From assembly GCA_900315165.1 (NCBI GenBank), contig OMXZ01000003.1:58632-122631 (forward strand): 64,000 nucleotides of DNA, given 5' to 3'. The translations under genes were made by a program, and so were the position numbers. Positions 43,378-51,891 of this stretch are shown here, in pieces. The DNA is from an uncultured Actinomycetes bacterium (GTDB lineage Bacteria > Actinomycetota > Coriobacteriia > Coriobacteriales > Atopobiaceae). Below the pieces are notes generated by a model. The model worked only from the letters and a program-made list of their open reading frames with translations, was not told the origin of the DNA and ran no database searches. Position 1 is the first letter of the stretch, and every line of letters begins with the position of its first letter.

Positions 43378-43771
43378 TAACTTCTGCTCCAATTTGGATA
43401 TCCTCTCGCATGCGGGTGAGCAGGACCTTTCCAACGAGTTCATCCAGAGCGGCATCGTCGACAAATTCGCTTTGCAGTTCGAGCTCTCGTGGAAGCTCCT
43501 GAAAGTGCTGCTCCAATACGAGGGGGATCCGCTCGGCAACACAGGGTCGCCCCGCGAGGTACTCAAAGGCGCATACCGCTGCTACGACTTCATCGACCAG
43601 GACCTGTGGCTCGACATGCTCCACGACCGCAACGTCATCGAGCACACCTACGATGCCAAGGAGATGAACCGAGTCCTCGGCAGGGTGCTCCAGGATTACA
43701 TCCCGGCCTTTGCCGCCCTGCGAGATGCCCTTCGCGAACACTATGGGACTGACCTCGATCGGATGGCTTGA
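43364..43771 (+). CDS. HEPN-family protein, HI0074-like toxin/substrate-binding partner
   Basis: 135 residues, helical. RNVIEHTY fits the HEPN RNase motif RX4HXY (R-NVIE-H-T-Y). FALQFELSWKLLKVLLQYEG and DFIDQDLWLDMLHDRN are typical of the HI0074 nucleotidyltransferase-substrate family. Presumably an RNase toxin controlled by the MNT gene. ATG 43364 overlaps the MNT end. Confidence 0.85.
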   Translation: MKKFDNFCSNLDILSHAGEQDLSNEFIQSGIVDKFALQFELSWKLLKVLLQYEGDPLGNTGSPREVLKGAYRCYDFIDQDLWLDMLHDRNVIEHTYDAKEMNRVLGRVLQDYIPAFAALRDALREHYGTDLDRMA

Positions 43772-43813
43772 CAAAGGGGATGATAAAAGAGTCATCGTGT
43801 GACAAAAGGTGAT

Positions 43814-43902
43814 GACAAAAGGTGACGTTTCCCTTTTGTCCGAGACAATATAGAAACGTCCCCTTTTGTCCCAGTCTCCAACCCCCTGCCACATGTCACA
43901 CC
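43814..43902. repeat. inverted pair of GACAAAAGGTGACG elements plus REP-like element
   Basis: 43814-43840 (GACAAAAGG...CTTTTGTC) and 43844-43870 (GACAATATAGAAACG...TTTTGTC) are opposite-facing copies of the 27-base element also seen at 32027 and, in part, 62003. 43875-43902 holds CCCCCTGCCACATGTCACACC, a diverged REP-like copy. The two facing copies could form a long hairpin at the end of the HEPN gene. Confidence 0.65.
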
Positions 43903-43919
43903 ATGCTAAGATATAGGGG

Positions 43920-43938
43920 TTAGGTTTTTCTAACTTTA
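43920..43938. promoter_or_regulatory. candidate DtxR/IdeR-like iron box
   Basis: TTAGGTTTTTCTAACTTTA agrees with the DtxR box (TWAGGTTAGSCTAACCTWA) at 15 of 19 positions by my count. It lies 13 bases before the methyltransferase start and includes the inverted repeat GTTAG-N6-CTAAC. Regulation by an iron or manganese sensor is inference. Confidence 0.4.
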
Positions 43939-43951
43939 ATGAGGTGACACT

Positions 43952-44764
43952 ATGGCCCAGGAGCGAACCCTTGCCGGCGTGCCGGACACGACCTACATTC
44001 CGCTGGTCGCGCGCATCTACGTTTCCAAGCGCTTCCCCGACTACTTTCGCGACGAGCAGGCGCTTGCGCTGGAGAGTCAGATTCCCGGCGAGGCAATCCA
44101 AGCCAACTCGGGCGAGTACGAGTGCCTGGCCTCCGTGGCGCGCAGCCATGTGATTGACGGCAAGGTGAGCGCCTTCCTCGCCCAGCACCCGGGCGGCAAT
44201 GTCGTCTTCCTCGGTGGCGGGTTGGAGACGACTTGGGGCCGCGTGGGCGTGGCCTCGGCGCACTGCTACCAGGTGGACCTGCCCGATGTTATCAAGGTGC
44301 GCCGCCGCGCCTTGGGCCAGGCGGCAAACGAGGAGCTCATCGCGGGCGACATGTTCGCCATGGAGTGGGCGGATCGCATCGACCGCTCCCTCCCCACGCT
44401 GCTCGTGGTCTCAGGCGTCTGGCAGTACTTCCACGAGGACGAGATTCTCGGCATGATCGCCGGCCTCAAGGTCGCCTTCCCCGCAGGAGAGCTCGTCTTC
44501 GACGCGACCGATACCGAGGGCCTCAAGTTCACCAACAAGTACGTGGAAAAGACGGGCAACACCGACGCACGCATGTATTTTGGCCTCGATGATCCGCAAG
44601 CCTTCGCCGACCGCGCCGGCGCTCAGCTGCTGAGCGTCGACGGCTTCTACGCCGACGCGCTCAAGCTGGGACGCAGGCTCTCCCTGCGCACGCGCGTGTT
44701 CATGTACTTCGCCGACAAGTGGGGCCGCGTGAAGGTGGTCCACCTACGCCTCAACCCCGCGTGA
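43952..44764 (+). CDS. class I SAM-dependent methyltransferase, leucine carboxyl methyltransferase (LCM)-like
   Basis: 270 residues. LAGVPDTTYIPLVARIYVS and the SAM loop VVFLGGGLETTWGRVG match the LCM/polyketide-O-methyltransferase family, followed by CYQVDLPDVIKVRR and VSGVWQYFHEDE. The substrate is unknown. It leads a two-gene unit with the ATC-hydrolase-family gene 58 bases downstream. GAGGTG ribosome site. A second copy with an internal deletion is at 46776. Confidence 0.85.
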   Translation: MAQERTLAGVPDTTYIPLVARIYVSKRFPDYFRDEQALALESQIPGEAIQANSGEYECLASVARSHVIDGKVSAFLAQHPGGNVVFLGGGLETTWGRVGVASAHCYQVDLPDVIKVRRRALGQAANEELIAGDMFAMEWADRIDRSLPTLLVVSGVWQYFHEDEILGMIAGLKVAFPAGELVFDATDTEGLKFTNKYVEKTGNTDARMYFGLDDPQAFADRAGAQLLSVDGFYADALKLGRRLSLRTRVFMYFADKWGRVKVVHLRLNPA

Positions 44765-44822
44765 TGCTGAAGGGGGAGGGCGCCTAGGGCACCGTCCCAC
44801 TCGACAAGCCCGGAGGTGGCAG

Positions 44823-45464
44823 ATGCTGGAATACAAGTCCTCCTACTTCAACATGGTGGTGCCCCTCATGCGACACGCCATCGCCAGCCGCTGTGGCCGC
44901 GACCTGGCCCGCGTCTGCGCCCGCGGCGCCAGGCCCATCTACCGCGACCTCCTGGCCAAGGCGCCCAACGTCGGCCGCAACAACCCCATGGAGCACAACA
45001 TCTATATGGCCATCGCGCTCTTCTCCATGCAGCTGTCCTCGGGCGGGCGCCTCTCCGTGGAGGACTTCGCTGCCTGCGCGCAGGACATGATGGGGCTTCC
45101 CATCATGCGCCTGATGGGCATCGGCCGCGACTTCAGCGACCCCCGGACGCTGGCGAAATACGACAAGACCTTCCATGAAGACGAGCAGTGGCGCCTCGAC
45201 CACCTGGGCGAGATCGACTGCAGTTGGGAGTACCACTTCGACGGCAAGCACAGGGACGGCGTCTCCTACTATTTCACCCACTGCCCCATCAACGACTTCT
45301 GCCGCGCAAACGGACTGCTGGACCTCCTGCCCGCCATGTGTGCGATCGACTACCCGATGTGCCGCCTCGAGCACGGCGTCCTGCACCGCGAGCACACGCT
45401 GGCCACGGGCGGCCCGTGCTGCGACTTCTGGATAGTGGGCGACAAGGTCGAGAACCCCAAGTAG
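44823..45464 (+). CDS. L-2-amino-thiazoline-4-carboxylic acid hydrolase family protein
   Basis: 213 residues. FHEDEQWRLDHLGEIDCSWEYHFDG, FTHCPINDFCRANGLLDLL, AMCAIDYPMCRLEHGVLHRE and the cysteine/tryptophan-rich CCDFWIVG tail fit the ATC hydrolase family. Named activity is opening of 2-aminothiazoline-4-carboxylate in cysteine formation, but gut actinobacterial members are probably diverse. Paired with the methyltransferase. ATG 44823 follows GGAGGTG. A second family member is at 60729. Confidence 0.8.
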   Translation: MLEYKSSYFNMVVPLMRHAIASRCGRDLARVCARGARPIYRDLLAKAPNVGRNNPMEHNIYMAIALFSMQLSSGGRLSVEDFAACAQDMMGLPIMRLMGIGRDFSDPRTLAKYDKTFHEDEQWRLDHLGEIDCSWEYHFDGKHRDGVSYYFTHCPINDFCRANGLLDLLPAMCAIDYPMCRLEHGVLHREHTLATGGPCCDFWIVGDKVENPK

Positions 45465-45539
45465 CACAGAGGGGGGGGTCAGGGAACGTTTCCCTATCGC
45501 GGGAATGCCAGACTGCCGCGCAGGAACCGCCTCGTCCTC

Positions 45540-45743
45540 CGTCCCATATATGCACAGGGCAGGCCTGCCAAATCCGGCTGGCTAGCAACGTACGCAATTG
45601 CCGCTTCCAAGGTCCAACCGCTGCTGGTTGAGGCCCCGCACGGAGTCTCCCCCGCTCTTGCCCGCGCCCATGCCGTCAAAAGCGAAGCAGGTCCAGCCGT
45701 GCTCTTGGTAAACGCAAGCGACTCCACGGCCATTCGCCAGCAT
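45540..45743 (-). pseudogene. alpha/beta hydrolase fragment with frameshift
   Basis: From 45743 the minus strand reads MLANGRGVACVYQEHGW then CFAFDGMGAGKSGG, continuing after a frameshift as DLEAAIAYVASQPDLAGLPCAYMG. This is the central part of an alpha/beta hydrolase (before the GxSxG elbow). Both ends and the catalytic elbow are missing. The remaining gap 45465-45540 has only an AACGTTTCCCT half-element. Confidence 0.65.
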
Positions 45744-45807
45744 TGCATGCACATGTTAGCTCTGCTTAACTCTAGTGTGTTTCTATACTCGGACACGAGG
45801 AGCCACA

Positions 45808-46713
45808 GTGAGCTTTGGAGCGAAGGCACTTAACCTTGCAATCAGGGCATCGGGCATCAAGAAGAAGTACTCTCTGCCCGAGAACGAGTTCCTGGCCGAG
45901 GTTCGCAAGATGAACCGCAACCGCGGCTTCTACATGCCGCGCGACACCAAGGCCGTCTACGGCGAGCGCGATGTCCTGCGCAGCCGATGCCTGGTGGTAC
46001 AGCTGCGCGAGACCCCGGCCGAGCGCGCGATTCTCTACTTCTATGGCGGAGGCATGCTCATAGGCCCCGACAAGGGCGACGTGGACGTGCTGGTCAAGCT
46101 CGCCCGCCGCACCGGCTGCGACGTGTGGTTTCCCAACTACCCGCTCTGCACCGAGCACTGCATAACCGACGCCTACGACGTAGCCTTCGAATGCTACCGC
46201 CTCATGCTGGGCATCTACGGCGCAGGCAACGTGAGTACCTGCGGCTTCTCCTCCGGTGGGGCGCTGGCGCTGGGCGTTGCCGCACATAACAACGCGACCG
46301 GCGCGGGCCTCCCCATGCCGCGCCACATCGTGGCGGTCTCCCCCGGCGAGGTTCCCTGGAACGACGCCGAGCGCACCCTCATGCAGGCAAACAACGCGTC
46401 CGACGCCATGGTGGACTACGCCTTTATGTGCAAGGTCGAGAGGCTCGAGCGGCATGGACGCAACGACGTGCCGGACTACATGATCCACATCTCCAAGGGC
46501 GACTTTTCCGGCGTGCGCGACGTCCACCTCGTGTACAGCACCAGCGAGGTCCTCTACGGGACCAAGGAGAACTTCCTTGCCGCCTTCGCTCGCGACGGCG
46601 TAATTTGCACGGTTCGCGAGCGACCGGGCATGATTCATGCCTATGCCATGCTCCCCTATTTCCGCGAATCGCGGGAAGACTTCGAGGAGCTGGTGAAGTA
46701 TCTTAAGCAATAA
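45808..46713 (+). CDS. alpha/beta hydrolase, HSL-like esterase
   Basis: 301 residues. The oxyanion motif ILYFYGGGMLIG (HGGG-like, with YGGG) and nucleophile elbow TCGFSSGGALAL define a hormone-sensitive-lipase-type esterase; the catalytic histidine is in PGMIHAYAM. Substrate unknown. The GTG at 45808 is chosen because GAGGAG lies eight bases before; the open frame upstream lies in AT-rich promoter DNA. Confidence 0.85.
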   Translation: MSFGAKALNLAIRASGIKKKYSLPENEFLAEVRKMNRNRGFYMPRDTKAVYGERDVLRSRCLVVQLRETPAERAILYFYGGGMLIGPDKGDVDVLVKLARRTGCDVWFPNYPLCTEHCITDAYDVAFECYRLMLGIYGAGNVSTCGFSSGGALALGVAAHNNATGAGLPMPRHIVAVSPGEVPWNDAERTLMQANNASDAMVDYAFMCKVERLERHGRNDVPDYMIHISKGDFSGVRDVHLVYSTSEVLYGTKENFLAAFARDGVICTVRERPGMIHAYAMLPYFRESREDFEELVKYLKQ

Positions 46714-46775
46714 CGACTTGCACGGTGCGAGTGGATTTCGGCGAATTCCCCTGCATTCCGCTACAAGAGTTCTCG

Positions 46776-46957
46776 GAGCGATCCCTTGTCGGCGTGCCGG
46801 ACACGACCTACATCCCGCTGGTAGCGCGCATCTACGTGTCCAAGCGCTTCCCCGACTACTTTCGCGACGAGCAGATCCTGGGCATGGTCGCCAATCTCAA
46901 GCGGACCTTCCCCGCGGGAGAGCTGGTCTTCGACGCCACCGACACGAAGGGAGAACC
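46776..46957 (+). pseudogene. internally deleted copy of the LCM methyltransferase at 43952
   Basis: Bases 46776-46873 match 43963-44060 (VGVPDTTYIPLVARIYVSKR through FRDEQ) and join directly to ILGMVANLKRTFPAGELVFD, matching from about 44443. The join lies where the intact gene has GACGAG in both places, so the deletion probably ran through that short repeat. Its 3' end abuts a truncated uracil-DNA glycosylase. Copies have diverged by several silent changes. Confidence 0.8.
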
Positions 46958-46960
46958 ACC

Positions 46961-47377
46961 CTACCCCACCAGCATCGTGAGCCGCACCTGCGGCATCATG
47001 CCCAGCAGCACGGGGTGCCACTTCTCCGCAAAGCCCTTGCGGGGCGGCAGGTCGCCACCCTTGCCCTTGCCGGGGAAGTAAAAGTCCATGGGAACGATGG
47101 CCACCTGGTGGGGGTCATAGAAGGTGACGCGATCCACGCCCATCCACTCGCGCAGGCGGTCGCCGGACTTGTCGTTCCGGGGGATGCGCGTCTCCTGCGC
47201 AATGTGGCTCGGCGCCTGACCAATCACCATCACGCGCGCGTCCTCCGCCACGGCGTACAGCGGGTCGATGCCCGCCGCCGTGTACTCCGCGTTCTGTGGG
47301 TCGGCCTTTATTGCCTGGAATATGTCGTCAAAAGTTTGCGACTCTTCGCCAGCCATCTGCTCAGTCACGATTCTCAC
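46961..47377 (-). pseudogene. C-terminally truncated uracil-DNA glycosylase family protein
   Basis: 138 residues remain: ARVMVIGQAPSHIAQETRIP (GQAP motif of family 4/5-like enzymes), VDRVTFYDPHQVAIVPMDFYFPG, and KGFAEKWHPVLLGMMPQVRLTMLVG. Family members are about 190-230 residues, so the C-terminal third with the catalytic HPSP-like segment is missing; the frame stops at the join with the methyltransferase remnant. Probably inactive. GTG start at 47377 or nearby. Confidence 0.75.
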
Positions 47378-47576
47378 TCCCGGAAGACAAGCACAACAAT
47401 GCGCTCGGTTTCACTGCTACACCGTAGCGCATCGCGGGCGGCATGACATATCCATTCAACGTTTCGCGCCTGTACGGAATGTGGACATCGGGCGTCGGCC
47501 CTCGGGCCCCTGATAGAATGGACGGGCTCACTGGGCATGCGGCGTCATACCCACGGCAATGATGGAGGGGCGGCTC

Positions 47577-48503
47577 ATGGGCTCTGGCACAGCACCAAAC
47601 ACGCTGGGGTTCTTCTCGACGGAACCCAAGATGGCCGCAGGCGACCACCAGCTCCAAAGCCAAATCGCCGCCCTCGCCGAGTGGTTGCGTTGGGCAGATG
47701 CCGTGGTGGTCGGCGCAGGGTCGGGCCTCTCCAGCGCGGGCGGCTGCAACCATTACCACTCCGGCGGCGCCTTCTCGCGCGGCTTTTCTGGTTTTGAGGA
47801 ACGGTACGGCTTCTCCACCCTCATGGACGGCTACTACCACATGTATTCGAGCAACGAGGAGGAGTGGGGCTACCTCGCCAGCTATCTCTCTTTCATGATC
47901 GGCGAGCCTCCGTACGAGCCTTACGTGGACCTTGCAGCGGTACTCCAAGGCAAGCCGCACTTCGTGCTCACGACGAACATTGACGCGCAGGTCACAAAGG
48001 TATTTCCCGAGAACGATGTGTGGACATTCCAAGGCGATGCACGCTTCCTGCAGTGCTGCCAGCCCTGCGGAAACGAGCTGTTCGAGGCTGAGCCGGTGGT
48101 GCGCCAGATATCCACATCCTTGGATGAGGAGCTTCGCTGCCCCACCGATCTGCTTCCGCGCTGCCCCTATTGTCACCGCATCATGCGTCCCTGGGTCCGC
48201 GACGAGACGTTCTTGGAGGGCACGCGCTGGAACGAGGGGCGCATTCGGTACGAGGAGTTTCTCCGACGTCACCTAATTGGCGGCGAGAAGGTCCTCTTTT
48301 TGGAGCTTGGCGTTGGAGACATGACACCGACGGTCATCAAGCTGCCCTTCTGGCAGATGACGAGCGACAACTGCAACGCTCGCTATTGCAGCGTAAACAT
48401 CGTCAAGGCCAACGCGCCCGAGCAGCTTGGCGATCGGGGGCTGGCGGTTGCCGGTAACCTAGCCGAGGTGCTCCGCAGGCTTCGAGCCAGCTCTCCGACC
48501 TAG
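47577..48503 (+). CDS. Sir2-family protein, class M (SirTM)-like
   Basis: 308 residues. NAD-binding VVVGAGSGLSSAGGCNH, then LTTNIDAQVTKVF and VWTFQGDARFLQCCQPCG. In ordinary sirtuins the catalytic histidine follows as LHG; here it is a glutamine (FQGD), as in class M sirtuins, which ADP-ribosylate proteins using Asn and Gln. Zinc cysteines CCQPC and CPYC are present. SirTM normally lies with a macrodomain and a GcvH-like/LplA2 pair; none is adjacent here. ATG 47577 is preceded by GGAGGGG. Confidence 0.75.
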   Translation: MGSGTAPNTLGFFSTEPKMAAGDHQLQSQIAALAEWLRWADAVVVGAGSGLSSAGGCNHYHSGGAFSRGFSGFEERYGFSTLMDGYYHMYSSNEEEWGYLASYLSFMIGEPPYEPYVDLAAVLQGKPHFVLTTNIDAQVTKVFPENDVWTFQGDARFLQCCQPCGNELFEAEPVVRQISTSLDEELRCPTDLLPRCPYCHRIMRPWVRDETFLEGTRWNEGRIRYEEFLRRHLIGGEKVLFLELGVGDMTPTVIKLPFWQMTSDNCNARYCSVNIVKANAPEQLGDRGLAVAGNLAEVLRRLRASSPT

Positions 48504-48522
48504 CGCACCAGAGGGAGTCGCA

Positions 48523-48793
48523 TTGGACAAGAAACTCGTGATTCGTCTTGTCTTGGTCATAGCCGCAGCACCTCATTGTCTACATCCACGGCGGCAGCTT
48601 CAACTCGGGAGACAAGCGGGACGGTGGCGATTGGTGCAAGTTCTATGCTTCCCACGGATATGTGACCGCCTCCCTCAATTACACGCGAAATGACCTTCAG
48701 GCCGGAATCGACTCCATTTCCCCCGCACGGCTGGTGAGTGACGAGAGCGTGCCGACTCTGCTCGGCTATGGGTTCCTCTGCGCTTGGGGCTGA
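48523..48793 (+). pseudogene. alpha/beta hydrolase remnant with two internal deletions
   Basis: TTG 48523 opens MDKKLVIRLVLVIAA, a signal/anchor helix, then shifts frame to LIVYIHGGSFNSGDKRDGG (oxyanion motif HGG) and VTASLNYTRNDLQAGIDS, then PTLLGYGFLCAWG and a stop. The nucleophile elbow and most of the middle are missing. Ends are preserved while the centre is gone, as in other remnants here. Confidence 0.7.
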
Positions 48794-48839
48794 TGACGTC
48801 ACGATGGTAAACCCCAAGGACGAGCCGACAGGCCAAAGA

Positions 48840-49547
48840 TCATGCGCTCTCGACCGGCAGGCGGCTGAGGTACCAGGCGTAGCCCCCGGCCACCACGATG
48901 ATGAAGACGGACCCAATGACGAGAAGCTCGTCCGGGAAGTTCTGATTCCCCAGCACGGAAAGCACGTCGATCAGGCTGTGCGCCGCGATGCAGGGCCAGA
49001 GGCAGCCGCTCTTGTGAAAGAGCATGACAAAGGCAAAGCCGATGGCCACGGCATAGCCCACCTGGAGGAAGGTCTCGAATGTCGCGTGGCCCGTGAGCAG
49101 GTTGACGATGTGGCCCATGCCAAAGGTGACCGCCGAGACCACGATCGCCGAGGTCAGCCCGTCCTTCTCCATGGCTCGGAAGAGGAGGCCGCGGAAGATG
49201 ATCTCCTCCAGCCAGCCCACCAGGGCCATGGACGCCACGGCGCAGACCAGGCTGGCGCCGGTGGCCTGCGGGGCGACGCCCGCCCAGAGGTTGACGCCGG
49301 CTATGAGCACAAGCGGGACGAAGTAGAGGTAGGGCTTGGCGGGCGGCAGGCCGATGAGGCCATACTTCTGCCAGGTGTTTGTCGCGCGCAGGAAGGCCAG
49401 CGACAACAGCGTGAAGGCCACGAGGGCCGCCAGCCCCGCCCAGCTCTGGTCGCCCAGGTTTGCCTGCAGGCTCCCGATCACCACCACGTAGGCCACAATC
49501 CAGGCTATGGCAAAGGCGGACTCGTTCTTCTCGTAGAGTTTGAGCAT
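48840..49547 (-). CDS. CPBP-family intramembrane metalloprotease (Abi/CAAX-like)
   Basis: 235 residues with about eight membrane helices. The family's first motif LVGWLEEIIFRGLLFRAME (EExxxR) and second motif TFGMGHIVNLLTG (FxxxH) are present, plus IAAHSLIDVLSV. Such proteases act within the membrane; bacterial members have been linked to prenyl-protein processing, bacteriocin immunity or self-defence. No context supports one role. ATG 49547 follows AGAAGGG. Confidence 0.9.
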   Translation of the reverse strand: MLKLYEKNESAFAIAWIVAYVVVIGSLQANLGDQSWAGLAALVAFTLLSLAFLRATNTWQKYGLIGLPPAKPYLYFVPLVLIAGVNLWAGVAPQATGASLVCAVASMALVGWLEEIIFRGLLFRAMEKDGLTSAIVVSAVTFGMGHIVNLLTGHATFETFLQVGYAVAIGFAFVMLFHKSGCLWPCIAAHSLIDVLSVLGNQNFPDELLVIGSVFIIVVAGGYAWYLSRLPVESA

Positions 49548-49660
49548 GGCTAACCCTTCTCGCTCATGGCGCCCGCGAGGGCACCTGCCAGCATCTGGAC
49601 GCATTCCTGCTCACGATTTTGACATTGGGAGAATCCATGCTGCACCACATCCAGAAGGGC

Positions 49661-49777
49661 TTACCCGTACCGAATGTATGCGCCTTCTTGCCGCACCGGC
49701 GGGGACTCCCCCCTGCGCACGAGTCTCCCCTCCGACTTCAGCTTGGATACCAGCCTCTCCGCCGTCCTCTTTGAGGT
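49661..49777 (-). pseudogene. C-terminal winged-helix fragment
   Basis: TSKRTAERLVSKLKSEGRLVRRG then RQEGAYIRYG and TAA. This looks like the wing of a helix-turn-helix domain at the end of a Fic- or AlbA-type helicase-regulator protein. No start or 5' part. The surrounding 49548-49660 holds nothing else. Confidence 0.5.
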
Positions 49778-49805
49778 CCCTAGCGCCGGGGCCGATGAGC
49801 GAGAA

Positions 49806-50363
49806 TCAGGCGCCAGTTTCGATAGACAACGCCCTCGAGAGCCACAGAGGCGTGTTCACTGCCATGCGCGCAACCAGCACCTCCGGGTCGTCCCGGAACC
49901 CCGCGAGAACCCATTCGCGCGTCATGTACACGCTGCCGTACACGTGCATGCGTATGGAGAAGCACTGGTCGGCATCGAGCGCGTCAACGTCGAGGGCGGC
50001 TGCCGCGAGATCCGCGTAACGCACGGAGTTGCGGTCGACGAAGTGCTGCACTAGGTCGCTGATGCCGGGGTCGGAGTACACCGAGCGCCAGAAGTCGGGC
50101 TCCCCGCGCATGAGCGCGTACACGCGCGCCTGCGCGGCGGCGTCTGCGAGGACGGGCGCTCCGCCTGCCTGCGCAGCGAAGCTGCGGTCAATCTCCCACG
50201 CGAGCAGGTCGTACTTGTCCTGGAAGTGGTAGTAGAAGGTGCGCCGGTTGGCGCCCACCCTCCGGCAGAGCTCGCCCACGCGCACGTCGGCTATGCGGCA
50301 TCCCCGCATCATCTCGCGCAGCTCCCGCGCGAACAGCTCCTTGGTCGTGTCCCTCAGCGACAT
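49806..50363 (-). CDS. TetR/AcrR-family regulator
   Basis: 185 residues. Helix-turn-helix RIADVRVGELCRRVGANRRTFYYHFQDKYDLL at the N-terminus; the C-terminal part is TetR_C-like and divergent. The family member DhaS-type layout fits. Divergent from the flavodoxin-like gene at 50487, which is its likely target. ATG 50363. Between them lies an AT-rich stretch with ACATTAATGT, a perfect 10-bp palindrome and possible operator. Confidence 0.82.
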   Translation of the reverse strand: MSLRDTTKELFARELREMMRGCRIADVRVGELCRRVGANRRTFYYHFQDKYDLLAWEIDRSFAAQAGGAPVLADAAAQARVYALMRGEPDFWRSVYSDPGISDLVQHFVDRNSVRYADLAAAALDVDALDADQCFSIRMHVYGSVYMTREWVLAGFRDDPEVLVARMAVNTPLWLSRALSIETGA

Positions 50364-50409
50364 GCCGACGCTCCTTACCACATATTCAGATAACGTGCAT
50401 TGTATACAC

Positions 50410-50419
50410 ATTAATGTAT
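50410..50419. promoter_or_regulatory. ACATTAATGT palindrome between TetR and the flavoprotein gene
   Basis: Perfect 10-bp palindrome in an AT-rich gap with flanking TGTATAC and GTATTTTG. It lies 47 bases upstream of the TetR gene. Possible TetR operator, weak. Confidence 0.4.
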
Positions 50420-50486
50420 TTTGTGCATTCCACGAGGAACGCCCGGCACGTATGCTGACTTTTGCACCGACACAGGAAGGGGCGAC

Positions 50487-51140
50487 GTGAAAGCCATCGT
50501 CATCAACGGCAGTCCTCGCAAGGGCTGGAACACCCACCAGATGCTCAAGAAGGTAGAGGAAGGGCTGGAGGTCGAAGGGGCCGAAGTCGAGTTCGTCGAC
50601 CTCTACGACCTGCGTTTCAGCGGCTGCCGCTCCTGCTTCGCCTGCAAGAGGAAAGGGAGCGCCTGTCACGGCGTATGCGCCTGGCCCGACGACCTGAAGC
50701 CCGTAATGGAGTCCATCATGGCATCGGACGTCGTGGTGATGGGCACGCCGATCTACCTGGGAAACATATCCGCCCAGCTGAACCTGCTATGGGAGCGCCT
50801 CATGTTCTGCTGCCTCACGTATAGCTCCTACACCCAGCCCGTCTACCCGCGCGGCAAGCGCTGCGCGATGGTGGTCTCCATGGGCGCCGACGAGATGCAG
50901 ATGCGGCAGATGGGCTACGACCGGCGCTTCTCCTACTACGGCCAGCAGCTGGGCTACACGCTCGGGGACGCCCCTGCGAGGATGCTCTGGTGCTGCGACG
51001 CCTACCAGTTCGACGACTACTCCAAGTACGAGATCAGCCCCGACCGCGCCGACCCCGTTAAGAAACAGCGTCACCGCGAGCAGGTCTTTCCGCAGGAGCT
51101 TGAGCGCGCCTACGAGCTGGGGCGGAGCCTCGCCTCGTAG
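50487..51140 (+). CDS. NAD(P)H-dependent FMN reductase / flavodoxin-fold oxidoreductase
   Basis: 217 residues. Flavodoxin-fold FMN loop AIVINGSPRKGWNTHQMLKK, then CRSCFACKRKGSACHG (cysteines as in iron-sulfur-flavoprotein relatives), SDVVVMGTPIYLGNISAQL and a CRYC-lacking middle. It would reduce FMN or quinones with NAD(P)H. GTG 50487 follows AGGAAGGGG. Divergent TetR suggests induction by quinones or electrophiles. Confidence 0.85.
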   Translation: MKAIVINGSPRKGWNTHQMLKKVEEGLEVEGAEVEFVDLYDLRFSGCRSCFACKRKGSACHGVCAWPDDLKPVMESIMASDVVVMGTPIYLGNISAQLNLLWERLMFCCLTYSSYTQPVYPRGKRCAMVVSMGADEMQMRQMGYDRRFSYYGQQLGYTLGDAPARMLWCCDAYQFDDYSKYEISPDRADPVKKQRHREQVFPQELERAYELGRSLAS

Positions 51141-51489
51141 AAGAGGAAGGCCTCGCCGAGCGCCCTCACGTATGAGTCGACCGTCTTGCTGGTGGTCTTC
51201 GACCCCGACGCGGTAAGCGCGTTAGCGATCGAGTTCGACGACATCTCATTGCCGATGTTGTCCCCGAGGAGGCGAAGCACCCGCTCGAGAATAACCGGGT
51301 CGGTGACCTGGCTCGCACCGGGTTTCCTTCCCCGCAGTCCGCCTCAATGGCCGCGCGCACGAGGCCCAGCAGGCACGACTTGCCACACCTCCTGACGCCG
51401 GTGACCACCTTAATCAGGTCGGTGTCGCGAAACGTGAGGGTCCTGCCGAGGTAGGTCTGCCTGTTCACGAGCTTTACCGGCGTACGCAT
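51112..51489 (-). pseudogene. AAA ATPase (DUF4143 type) with internal deletion
   Basis: N-terminal MRTPVKLVNRQTYLGR and IKVVTGVRRCGKSCLLGL (Walker A) survive, then the frame breaks near 51320. In another frame the C-terminal domain follows: RVLRLLGDNIGNEMSSNSIANAL and SKTVDSYVRALGEAFLFYE, the DUF4143 helix-turn-helix-like region. The whole central ATPase core is missing. It ends over the tail of the flavoprotein gene. Confidence 0.75.
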
Positions 51490-51891
51490 GCAACGCTCTA
51501 ACAGTTGAATGAGATTGAAGTTTTCGGAGCATTCTAGTTGTCCCAACAGATGGCTGGCTCCCAAAACCAAGATGTATTCAAGTTTTAGAGTGAACCTTGA
51601 TTTCAAAAGGCGTCACAGTGACACAGCGACCCCGTCCTCGGATGGCAATGGCACGTCCTAGCCAAAGTTGAGCAGCGTGAGCTCCCCAGCTGGGGCTACG
51701 AAGGCGCGACCATCGCCAAGGCGGCGGCGAGAGCCTGCAGGACGGCCAACTCGACCTAGTCTTCTTCGACTACCCGGCGGAAGTGCACGACCAGAGCGGC
51801 CCTCTCGCCCTCGAGCGCAATACCAGCGTCCTCTACGCAGACCTCTTCCTGCGGTCCTCGAATATCATCTGGCGGCCGACGCCCCGATGGA
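51490..51891. other. gene-poor region with a weak coding remnant
   Basis: About 400 bases without an intact gene. Plus-strand bases 51735-51880 read LQDGQLDLVFFDYPAEVHDQ and LERNTSVLYADLFLRS in one frame, interrupted by stops and shifts on both sides. I do not recognise a family. No promoter or hairpin stood out. Confidence 0.4.
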
